From Panopea generosa (lineage: Eukaryota; Mollusca; Bivalvia; Adapedonta; Hiatellidae), in contig CM055911.1 of the NCBI GenBank assembly GCA_029582155.1, forward strand, positions 53,288,888-53,352,887: a stretch of 64,000 nucleotides of DNA. The letters are read 5' to 3'. The translations under genes and the position numbers were made by a program. How positions within the stretch are numbered: the stretch's first letter is position 1; each line of letters begins with the position of its first letter. Positions 50,279 through 59,365 of this stretch are shown piece after piece. Under the pieces are notes generated by a model. That model had not been told where the DNA came from, did no database searches, and was given only the letters and a program-made list of their open reading frames with translations.

Positions 50279-50748
50279 AATGGGCTTAACGTCATTTCAA
50301 ACACACTTCAAGTATTTCGATACGAACGTGAATCTGAGTTGAACCATCGTTCTCCCGCAATTGACTGGCTAATTATCTCACATAATTGACTGGCTAATTA
50401 TTTCACATAATTATTCTTTTGACACAGCTTTTTTTTTTTAACCCACGAGCCCAGTGTTAAGAGGTCAATGATATTGAGATATTGCCTTACATATCCTTTC
50501 GGCCAGGGCTGCGTTTCACAAAATACCTTCGACGTAAGTAAATTTGACAAATTCTTCGTTTTGAGTTCAAATTCTGATCGACATTTGAAATTATTGTGTT
50601 TTCAGAAAATATTTAACTTTCTGCATCATTTAAACCAATTTGGCTAGATTTGGATGAAAAATTAAAACTATTATGAATAATTGTTGGTTTAAGTTTAAGA
50701 GGACTTTTGTCGTAAGTTTCTTTGTGAAACGCACGCCAGGAAGGACTC
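50279..50748 (-). mobile_element. Class II tRNA-derived SINE (family L), interrupted by a MITE
   Basis: Collinear with the copies at 23.4 and 34.7 kb: AATGGGCTTAACGTCATTTC, GTGAATCTGAGTTGAACCAT, CTCCCGCAATTGACTGGC and the head TATCCTTTCGGCCAGG. It carries a private 25-bp duplication of the TTGACTGGCTAATTAT segment (50361 and 50386). The last bases of the head, AAGGACTCC, are separated from the rest by the MITE at 50509..50734. Confidence 0.7.
50509..50734. mobile_element. MITE with GCGTTTCACAAA ends, inserted in a SINE head
   Basis: The left end GCTGCGTTTCACAAAATACC with CGACGTAAG is mirrored by a right end that reads GTGCGTTTCACAAAGAAACT and TACGACAAAAGTCC on the other strand. The length is about 225 bp and it is non-coding. 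The corresponding empty site is visible at about 51138. Confidence 0.8.
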
Positions 50749-50835
50749 CTTATTTTGTCTATAAGTCTTAGCCATCTTGTATAGTTGGCTTACCATCACT
50801 TGCTGTTTATCTATAAACCTATTTGTGACTAGAGC
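50735..50835. repeat. Local duplication, copy 1 (partner 51138..51240)
   Basis: TTATTTTGTCTATAAGTC then TTAGCCATCTTGTATAGTTG matches TTATTTTGTCTCTAAGTC then CTAGCCATCAAGTATAGTTG at 51150. The match extends left through the MITE-interrupted SINE head, so the two are paralogous copies and not a chance match. Confidence 0.7.
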
Positions 50836-50849
50836 AATACAAAATATTG

Positions 50850-51128
50850 ACTGATTGATTAAACATTTAGCGTCATTTTTATGTCATCGAGAGATAACAG
50901 ACGATCAGTTTACCTAACCACTGTTTTCTGGAATTAACCAGTACTCAAGCACACACCATCTCCGCAAGTAACTGATAACTTTTCCACTTGAATCAGCGTT
51001 GAGAGACGAATGATAATGAGACTCAATGTCGTATATCAATCATCACGGAGATTGTTGCCGGGCGGAGATTCAAACTTACGACCCCTAGATTGATAGCCTG
51101 ACGCGTAACCGACTGAGCTAATCGGGCC
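50850..51128 (-). mobile_element. tRNA-derived SINE (family G), nearly full length
   Basis: On the minus strand the head reads GGCCCGATTAGCTCAGTCGG (a good A box) and the B-box region is GTAAGTTTGAATCTCC. The body includes TCAACGCTGATTCAAGTGGA (minus) and ends at the left in ATTTAGCGTCATTTTTATGT (plus). It is about 280 bp and lies between the two arms of the local duplication. Confidence 0.8.
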
Positions 51129-51137
51129 TAACATCTC

Positions 51138-51240
51138 CGTTCGGCCAAGGACGACTCTTTATTTTGTCTCTAAGTCCTAGCCATCAAGTATAGTTGGCTT
51201 ATTATTGATTGCTATCTCTTTATAAGGTCTCACTACACAG
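51138..51240. repeat. Local duplication, copy 2, with the uninterrupted SINE head
   Basis: TTCGGCCAAGGACGACTC continues without a break into the flank shared with copy 1. It gives the pre-insertion state of the MITE at 50509..50734. Confidence 0.65.
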
Positions 51241-51264
51241 TTGAATTTTGTTCTTTGTTCTATG

Positions 51265-51645
51265 TAAAATTAGGTCTAGGATTTCCATGGTAAAAAAAAG
51301 AATTCTACATAAAATATAATTTTTTTAAAGTTTTTTTTTCATAGCAGGAATGTAAACCAACATAAAATAGCTGGTAGGTTTACCACGTTGTTCTTTTTAA
51401 AAGAAGGTGCAATGACTCCATGATATTATTTTAATCCTATAAAAGTCTTTTTTTAACACCAGTGATGTCTTATTGCAGTATATGCTAAACCAACTTTTTC
51501 TCTACTCATCTGCAACAATAAATCACAACTGCTGCGAACCATTTTGAAAATAATTCAAAACTAAATTACATAGGCCTTGTTTTTAATTGTTAGAATCATG
51601 TTACCGTGTGGGGGAAAAGGGGCGTTACTGTGTAGAGAGACGTAT
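51265..51645. repeat. Dispersed repeat D1, copy 2
   Basis: Collinear with 18985..19290 but with about 90 extra bases in the middle (51400..51480), beginning near TAAAAGAAGGTGCAATGACT. Either this copy gained an insertion or the other lost a segment. Confidence 0.65.
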
Positions 51646-52454
51646 ATGCCTATTTGTGACTAGACTAATACAAATAATGTTAAAAGAATGATATGTCTAT
51701 ATGATAAGGATCCAGTGCCACACGTATATGTTTACATACCAAAACATATACACATTTAAAACTACAAAATATTTTCTGTAATTCATTAGTCTTTTTGATA
51801 GCATCATTTAAAAGCATGACTGTATATCTGAATCGCGTGCATGGATCACTAATAGAGTAGTGTTGTCGTATATCTGTTTGATTTAGATTTAGTACCTATA
51901 AAAGTTTATTGGACATGTTATCTTATTTTCTAAGCTGTTTCTACCGTCCGACCGATGTATATCAACCGTTTGATGGTGGCTACTAGTGGTTTGAGTGACC
52001 GATAGTGTAGTTGATTTAATGACAGAATGACCTAACGACTGGCGTTGTTGGGTAAACAGTTCCGAATATTCTCTTTTATGTTTTAATGCTATTCAGTCTT
52101 ATTATAGAAAGGACCGATAATGGCAAGTTTTAATAAGATTAACAATTTTGTTTCCACTATTTCAAGCAGGCCTTAGACCCATGAGGAATATGAATGTAAC
52201 TTTGACATCATATCTAATAAACTTAATGATACAAGATATCATAAAGTACTTAATTTTAAGATATCTTTATATAGAAATATGACGATTCCAGTGTCAGGCT
52301 TTGTCCAACAATAAATTTTATATATAATGTTATAAAGATAATAAAAAAACTACCGTTACATTTATAACATTAGAAATAGCATGCATGTAATATTAAATAT
52401 GAGTTCGTGGATTTTTCAAATTCTCTTAGCTTCAATGCAGGCATTGATATTAAA
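51646..52454. other. No gene recognised
   Basis: AT-rich sequence with no supported feature until the LINE relic begins. Confidence 0.4.
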
Positions 52455-52527
52455 ACCAATCCCAGTAAGTCACTTAAGCATGCATAATCAAAGTCATGAA
52501 TATCAAAATGCGATCCATTACAACTGA

Positions 52528-52620
52528 TTAAAAACAGTTCTATCTATGCTTGACCAGTTCCAGCCAGATGTCGTTATCGTTAATGAAACCTGGTTTAAGT
52601 CAGATATTCATAATGCTGAA
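52528..52620 (+). pseudogene. LINE endonuclease, N-terminal fragment
   Basis: In one frame this reads LSMLDQFQPDVV then IVNETWFKSDIHNAEVFPEE. This is the APE-endonuclease segment that carries the catalytic Glu in an ETW context. An in-frame TGA lies just upstream near 52526. The coding sequence then dissolves into the minisatellite made from its EVFPEE codons. Confidence 0.75.
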
Positions 52621-53238
52621 GTTTTTCCTGAAGAATCGGGACTTGAAGTTTTTCCTGAAGAGTTGGTTTTGAAGTTATTCCTGAAGAGTTGGTTTTGAAG
52701 TTTTTCCTGAAGAGTTGGGGTTTGAAGTTTTTCCTGAAGAGTTGGTTTTGAATTTTTTCCTGAAGAGTTGGGGTTTGAAGTTTTTCCTGAAGAATCGGGA
52801 CTTGAAGTTTTTCCTGAAGAGTTGGTTTTGAAGTTTTTCCTGAAGAGTTGGGGTTTGAAGTTTTTCCTGAAGAGTTGGGGTTTGAAATTTTTCCTGAAGA
52901 GTTGGGGTTTGAAGTTTTTCCTGAAGAGTTGGTTTTGAAGTTTTTCCTGAAGAGTTGGGGTTTGGAGTTTTTTCTGAAGAGTTGGTGTTTGAAGTTTTTC
53001 CTGAAGAGTTGGGGTTTGAAGTTTTTCCTGAAGAGTTGGTTTTGAAGTGTTTCCTGAAGAGTTGGGGTTTGAAGTTTTTCCTGAAGAGTTGGTTTTGAAG
53101 TTTTTCCTGAAGAGTTGGTTTTGAAGTGTTTCCTGAAGAGTTGGGGTTTGAAGTTTTTCCTGAAGAGTTGGTTTTGAAGTTTTTCCTGAAGAGTTGGGGT
53201 TTGAAGTTTTTCCTGAAGAGTTGTTGTTTGAAGTTTTC
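52618..53238. repeat. 26/27-bp minisatellite derived from LINE endonuclease codons
   Basis: Units are GAAGTTTTTCCTGAAGAGTT plus GGGGTTT (27 bp) or GGTTTT (26 bp), about 23 copies. The two forms follow each other in irregular order. The first unit, GAAGTTTTTCCTGAAGAATC, is in frame with the upstream endonuclease (EVFPEE). The 190-codon minus frame rich in KPTLQEKLQ and NSSGKTSNP is a translation of the array. Confidence 0.95.
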
Positions 53239-53712
53239 AGACGCCAAGAAGACTCAAAAGATATATTTGTTTAAGTTAAGAATTGGTATGTTGGTCATAT
53301 GGCTGCAAAGGTTTTAATTGGCTGTGAGGGGCTCTGATTCAAACTAGAGATTGCTGGTTTAACACCGCTTTGAATTGCTGCTTGCAGTGTATAGTTGCAT
53401 TAAGAAATAAGATACACCTATCCAAGCAGAACTCCAACAATCAATGTTTATAAAAACGCATGCATATAAGTCACTAAGCATTCTATGAACTCTTTTCAGA
53501 GAAGCCATCCAGGAAGGTATCAATGAATTCATCCGAGACTTGCAGTCCAAGTCCAAATGTTCGTGGGGAAGTTTTTTGCTGCCAGGAATAATGTAGATTG
53601 TAAGCTTAAACCTACTCTTATCAGATTCGTAGAACAGATGCATTGCGTATGTCAGTAAGAAGAAACCACGACTCCTCAACTGTAGCACGTAACGACTGAT
53701 TTTCCATCATGT
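53239..53712 (+). other. Unassigned middle of the LINE relic
   Basis: Presumably the decayed end of the endonuclease and the linker region, by position. I cannot align it confidently. A 109-codon minus frame at 53359..53688 has no recognisable domain and runs against the LINE. Confidence 0.35.
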
Positions 53713-54034
53713 CTACTCTTCTCAAAAAATCTCAAAAGGACTCGAAGGAAACATCGCCATTGTTGTAAAGTGGACAATTGTTTACTGATAACAAAGAAGA
53801 TGCCTGTATATTAAATGACAAGATTCAGTTCCTTGTGTTCGGCAAAGCTCACTTAAAAGTCATCCAAATATGCCAAATGAACATTCAAGATATGATAGTC
53901 GACGGAAGAACGAGCAGCAGAGATGTCACAGAAGAGTGCAAAGGTGCGAACCCAATTATGGGTGAATCTATTTCAGAAAACGGTGTGCTAAAGCAACAGA
54001 AGGACCTGAACCCATGTAAGGCAGCCTGTCCCGA
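53713..54034 (+). pseudogene. LINE linker and start of reverse transcriptase
   Basis: One frame reads LKKSQKDSKETSPLL, a stop, then SGQLFTDNKEDACILNDK. This is the usual LINE stretch before the RT, where 'tDn.eKA.iLN.qF' is typical. Later come GVLKQQKDLNPCKAACPD, matching the RT entry motif 'L..LnpsKA.GPD' with Cys in place of the usual Gly. The frame is continuous from 53778 to the SINE insertion. The 91-codon open frame at 53778..54053 is this relic, not an independent gene. Confidence 0.75.
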
Positions 54035-54049
54035 CGCCACTTGTATTGA

Positions 54050-54331
54050 TTAATTGACTGAATATCTAGCGTTCTTTTTTTGCCATCGAGGGCTAACAGA
54101 CGTTCAGTTAACCTAACCACTGTTTCCTGGGATTAACCAGTACTCGAGCACATCCCGTCTCCGCAAGTAACTGATAACTTTCCCACTTGAATCAGTGGTG
54201 AGAGACGAATGATAATGAGACACAATGTCGTATATCAATCATCACGGAGACTGTTGCCGGGCGGGGGATTCGAACTCACGACCCCTGGATTGATAGTCAG
54301 ACGCGCAACCGACTGAGCTAATCGGGCCCGG
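54050..54331 (-). mobile_element. tRNA-derived SINE (family G), full length with target-site duplication
   Basis: The element is about 282 bp. The minus-strand head is GGGCCCGATTAGCTCAGTCG, the B-box region is GTGAGTTCGAATCC and the 3' end is AGTCAATTAA. It is flanked by identical 15-bp copies of CGCCACTTGTATTGA at 54035..54049 and 54332..54346. It sits inside the RT region of the LINE. A target-site duplication of this length is what LINE-driven retroposition leaves. Confidence 0.92.
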
Positions 54332-54346
54332 CGCCACTTGTATTGA

Positions 54347-54617
54347 GAGAACTCGGGGAGGTCAGTTCACATATAATAACTGTCACTTTCTAGAGGTCCC
54401 TAGATAAAGGATGTGTACAAGATAAATTGAAAACAGCGAATGTTTGCCCCTTATTCAAGAAAGGTGAGAAAAGGTTAGCCTTTAACCATAGGCCAATCTC
54501 CCTTATACAAAGAAACAAAAACCAGTAACTTTGAAAGGATACTGTATGACCTTTATCATGGGTTTCGGGCGAAGCGTTCTTGTGCAACTCGCTTGTTATA
54601 CTGTTGGAGTATCTGTC
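54347..54617 (+). pseudogene. LINE reverse transcriptase motifs, 3' of the SINE
   Basis: The frame resumes with the residues expected after the entry motif: KTANVCPLFKKGEKR, then NHRPISL (the 'P.fKKGdr...NYRPISL' block), then after a frame change NFERILYD and YHGFRAKRSCATRLL (the 'QHGFR..RSC.TQLL' block). The segment between ERILYD and YHGFR is shorter than usual, so a deletion is likely. The catalytic YADD region is not found downstream. Confidence 0.78.
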
Positions 54618-54921
54618 CCTAACTCGATGATGTTATCTATGTTGTTTAACTCCATCTGTGAAAGAAATTTGCTAATCATATTATTGCACATGATGTCATC
54701 ACATAATGAAAGTTATGTATTTTATTTTTGCTATGAAATCATATACGTAAGCTAATGTTAACTTATTTCTCTTTTGTCTGTGTCTAAGGTGGACGGTTTG
54801 AAAACATTGATTTCAAGCTCTCTCTATGTGACAATCAGAGATGATCGATGCATCCCCATGATAACTAAATCGATTATCTCAATGGGATATCAGAATATGC
54901 AATTATCGCAGTAATTGATAA

Positions 54922-55413
54922 ATGCTAAAACCTAGATACGATCGGCTCCGATTCTGCGATTACCTATTGATCGATTTTACAATTGAAAAATACACAATTT
55001 ACATGACAGCTGGGTCTTGTGTTGTTTGTTGTTTGTCAATTTGTCTACAATTGCCATCCCGAGGAATAATAACCTCTTCCAGTAATTGTATACAAAAACA
55101 CAAGGATCCCCAGTACCTGAATATTGATGATCAGACGATTTACAGGGAATGTAAACACGATCGGTACAAATTATTTGATTATCCATTAAGTATCTTACAA
55201 CAAGTTCAAGGCATAACACACCCACAGGAAGTGCTTCCGCGGGATAGCCGAATAATGGCGGTGATAAATAATCCTTGTTTCCTCTTTATATCTAAAAATG
55301 CATTTTTTTATTTCAATGTTCATATTTTTTGTTTGTATGGCATTTTTTTTATGTATTCAGAATATTTTAAAAGCATTGTCATGTTTGAGCTGAGAGTTAA
55401 GAAAATGACATGA
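54922..55413 (+). other. Open frame of 163 codons, status uncertain
   Basis: An ATG frame longer than most chance frames in sequence this AT-rich. The middle (residues about 45-115) has mixed composition, while the last 45 residues are Phe/Tyr/Ile-rich, as in translated AT-rich non-coding DNA. The -3 base is T, a weak start context. No domain was recognised. A shorter opposite frame overlaps it (54977..55225). Confidence 0.15.
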
Positions 55414-57415
55414 TGTTTGGAAATTACTGTATGAATACATTATTTCTGAATCCTACTTTTACTTTGTTGACGGTGTACACACTGAATAGAAAATATGTAT
55501 CTTAAATAAAACATGACCTTTACTTGTTTAGTAATATTTTGGCACTGCAGATATTATTACTACACAATAAAATGTAAGTTTCCATTCCTAATGAAAAAAT
55601 AAAAAAATATTTCGTCCGCTATAAAAGTAAGAAGTAAACAATCAGTGATGGGTTTAAATTACACATTGAGTACGTCGGTTGAGGGTCTGCCAATGATCTA
55701 TATTGACCATCTCGAAACTTAAGCCGAGATTGTTGGTTTCAATGCTCACTGCTAAACTGATATGTCTACATTGAGAAAAAATGTTTTGCAGAAATATGTT
55801 GTTGATTTTTTTTTCGATATTATTTATTTTTGGTTCACGATATAACCTTCTCTTACTGAGGGAATTCTTTAAAGATTCAATGCCTATGTTTAATGTGTGA
55901 AAGGAGACATTCATTATTGATATTGTTCCTTTTAACGTATTCTCCGGGACAACTTGCTGTTATGGACCTTGATAGGATGACAGAAAATAAAGGGCAAACA
56001 AACCAATATAGTAAGTTCTTTTTCAAGGAATTCTTCACCTGATATCATGAACACGCTTTATTAAAGCAGGTCGAATTACCGAAGATGAGAGCTAGACGAA
56101 CTAATCTAAGTCCCTTAATGATCGTTTTCAGGACAATGCATCGATAGGACAAGGTCTTCATCCAGATGTTCTATTTAAAGGGATTATATTGGCATACTAC
56201 CGTCAATTCCCTGTCCTAAATATACACTAAATATACAAGATACACTTATAACTTACAAATATATGCGTCTAAAGTGTCTTATTGCATAACCTCTTTATTA
56301 CAAACATCGGGTTTCTGAAGCCACGTTTTTGTTTTTGTTAACATTTGCCATTTTCAACGAACCGCTTTCGGGTTTCTGATCAATCATCGGATAACATCGT
56401 AAAGACTCGTTCCCGATCTCGTTTTCGAGGCTTTGTTCGGGAAGTTTACGGAGTTCAATGTAAACAGTGTGCAATACTTTATTGCGGGACGTATTAAAGT
56501 TTTGGCCAATATTAAATTTCTGTTATGTAAATAAAGGTTATACGTCAGTACATAAGCATTAATTTGTGCACACTGCATACAGGAAAAGTCTGGATTAACA
56601 ACATGTTTGTGTTATTTGCCAATATAATCCCTTAAAAGTATGACAGAACGTGATAACATTAACCTTGGTGCTGACACTTGCACTGGTTTCCAATGTGCAA
56701 GGAATGGAGTTTGACGTAATGGTAAGAAAGATAATAATAAAATTAATATCGGAATGAACTGAGCTATATATGGGTAATATATGTTTTGTTCGCTCTATTT
56801 AACAAATAGATTTTTGCGTTATATGCTATAAATAACGACCCTGTCACTCTAATTATATTTCTGATTTACAAAGAAGCGCTGCAAACTGAGTTACGAACAT
56901 TTATATTCCATGTGGTTACAGAGAATGGAGCCGTGTATATGAGATAAAATAACTGAATTACCGACACGGTGTTTAGATGCTGCGGAAATTGGTTTTATAT
57001 TTACGACGTCTGACACAGTTATAAAATATGTAATTGATTGTTCACGTGATATATTTATAGCCAATGACAGTCATTTGATATCAATTGTTCTTGTTTCAGA
57101 ACGGGCGTCACGTGACTCGATGTACGGTTATGAAGTTTTATTATTAATCGGATCGATACGGTAGAAGAATTGATTGCGTTGTAAAATAATGTTGACCATT
57201 TTAATTGCAGTTTATGTGCTGCCTACTCGAATGATATCTTCTATTAGCTATTGCTCACCGGGCATTTTGTTGAAATTCGAACCCTGAAAAAAAACTATTT
57301 TAATATCTCTCAATGGGATTTTCTGGTTAAAGAAACTAAGTAAACCTGCAACTGGTTAGTCTAGTGTCGTTTGTTATCATGAGTTTTTTTTAATACCCAC
57401 TTAAAACCCATAGAT
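55414..57415. other. No gene recognised
   Basis: AT-rich sequence. An 86-codon minus frame (55654..55914) and a 64-codon minus frame (56384..56578) lack recognisable motifs. Confidence 0.4.
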
Positions 57416-57419
57416 ACAA

Positions 57420-57473
57420 CCCCCCCCCCCACCCACACACACACACACCCCCCCCCCCCCCCACCAACAACAA

Positions 57474-57508
<35 letters not shown>
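57420..57508. repeat. C-rich and (CA)n low-complexity block
   Basis: Runs of C, then CA repeats, another C run, CAA repeats and a final perfect (CA)n of about 28 bp. Confidence 0.95.
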
Positions 57509-57510
<2 letters not shown>

Positions 57511-57656
57511 GATCCTGGTTTTATTCCCCAAAAGTGAAAAAAAAGCCCTGATTCAAATATTGTCCACAATTACAACTTAAAGATAAGTAGTAATAAATGC
57601 AGCAGTAGCTGTAGCATTCATACGACACAACAACGCGAATGTAAATGAAGCACTAT

Positions 57657-58052
57657 GTCAATTAAAATACAAACATATCAATTAGGTGACTAGGATTGCA
57701 TTCTGTCAATTAAAAATACAAACATATCAATTGAGTGACAGGGCTGCATTCTGTCAATTAAAAATACACACTTATCAATTAATTGACTAGGATAGCATTC
57801 TGTCAATTAAAAATACAAACATATCAATTAAGTGATTAGGATTGCATTTTGTCAATTAAAAATATAAACATATCAATTAAGTGACTAGGGCTGCATTCTG
57901 TCAATTAAAAATACACACTTATCAATTAAGTGACTAGGATTGCATTAAGTCAATTAAAAATATAAACATATCAGTTAAGTGACTAGGACTGTATTCTGTC
58001 AATTAAACATACAAACATATCAATTTAGTGACTAGGACTGCATTCTGTACCT
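57657..58052. repeat. 48-bp tandem array, about eight units
   Basis: The unit is GTCAATTAAAAATACAAACA then TATCAATTAAGTGACTAGGA then TTGCATTCT, with starts at 57657, 57705, 57753 and onward. Divergence between units is low. Confidence 0.93.
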
Positions 58053-58221
58053 TGAAAGAGCAATCAAAGTTGCTGCCTGTATAGTCTTGGAGTGTCTAAC
58101 ATTGTCTAAATGTGATATTTTAGTATAATAGATTTAATTCTTATGAATTTGGTATTTTCAATATGCCTTTATATGGAAATTGCTAAGTCAACATTAAAAT
58201 TAAAATATTTGCCAGTTTCAA

Positions 58222-58390
58222 TATAGGATATAAAGTGGATAGAGTGTTGGTCGTTCACGCCAGAGGTTGCGGGCTCGATCCCCCGATCGCCCCGATGCCA
58301 CTCATAAAACAACACTCAGTACTGGTTCTACCCAGGAAGCGGACTCGAAAGCGGTTGATATAACCTCTGAGCTTTCATCGCAATCGAGCA
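58222..58390 (+). mobile_element. tRNA-derived SINE (family R)
   Basis: A tRNA-like head with GTGGATAGAGTGTTGGTCG (A-box area) and GCGGGCTCGATCCCCCGA (B box) is followed by a body with CAACACTCAGTACTGGTTCT and CGGACTCGAAAGCGG. The same body, inverted, lies at 49062..49150 and starts the 131-bp array. Confidence 0.75.
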
Positions 58391-59365
58391 AAAATGATTA
58401 TTAGTTAAAAATTTTATAGGCTAGGGATTTTTTTGTGAAAGGTGTGCAATTAATTCGATATCGCATATTTTTATTCGCTAAAATAATGCGTTGACCTTAA
58501 GAACTTCACGGCAATAACGTGTACAAGAAACTAAAATGATACGATTTTCCAATGTATTCAACAAATTTACAAAACATAATGACAAGCAACAAGGCGCAGT
58601 GATTATCGGCAACTGAGACACGCACATCTTTTCTCAACCGAGATGATGGTGGCTAAATAAAAATGAAGTGTGTGTGGTACATTTTAACAAGGTCAGTATG
58701 ATAAAATATGAAAAAAAATGTTGTAACAAATTAATCTGTGATAAGCAATTGGGACACTGTACATGGTATAAACATATCCACAATATTTGATTACACAACT
58801 TCAGCCATTTCCTGAAGATGAACGGTGATTCTTTTATAAAATTTTAAACATAAAACATTAAACATAAACGTCTCACACCACTATTACATTTCCCATAGGG
58901 CTCCATTGTAACATTTATGTCCAAAACAGAGTGAAAAATTAAATTCAGCAGCATGTGTCTGGGCTCAAATTCTTCACTGGTTCGAAATATGCAATTACAA
59001 AGAAAAAAAAGTATACCTTGACCAGGTTGTTTTTTTTTAAATTCAATGCTTTTGTGAGACCTATCAATTTCCAGAGTAATAATATGTCAACTTTTCGCCC
59101 TAGATGCGGTTCGAACCAACAATTTTGAAATGACACAGAATTGTCCAGAAAGCTGGTATCAGCATAAACTTTTCAGTGGTGATTTCTAAAATATTGACCA
59201 TTTAACTCATGCTAGCAAAAAACAAAACATTGCAGTACAAAGCCCTGAAAAAAGAAGAGAAAGAGAACTAAAGTTTTATTTCTACCTCCTTCATATCAAG
59301 TACTCAAGGGAGATAATAGTGGTGTGAGTTCTGAACAATGCTTGTTGTCAACAGTCCTTGCAGCA
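58391..59365. other. No gene recognised
   Basis: AT-rich sequence with no supported feature. A 63-codon minus frame at 58945 looks like chance. Confidence 0.4.

Larger units (their letters stand above)
52455..54622 (+). mobile_element. Decayed non-LTR retrotransposon (LINE), APE-type endonuclease and RT pieces
   Basis: Three coding islands in the same strand and correct order belong to one element: an endonuclease N-terminal piece (52528..52620), the linker and start of the reverse transcriptase (53713..54034) and further RT motifs (54347..54617). The islands are disrupted by stops and frameshifts. A 26/27-bp minisatellite (52618..53238) grew inside the endonuclease part, and a SINE (54050..54331) interrupts the RT part. 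The motif style (ETWF, KAACPD, PLFKKG, HGFRAKRSC) is that of CR1/L2/jockey-type LINEs; I cannot choose among them. It is not functional. Confidence 0.8.

Noticed and set aside
52675-53247. A 190-codon minus-strand protein of KPTLQEKLQ / NSSGKTSNP repeats
   Set aside because: Reverse reading of the 26/27-bp minisatellite, with no domain outside the repeat.
53778-54053. A 91-codon independent gene
   Set aside because: Its sequence matches the LINE stretch before and at the start of the reverse transcriptase (tDnkeDA.iLN, L..LnpcKAaCPD). The frame ends in an inserted SINE, so it is a relic.
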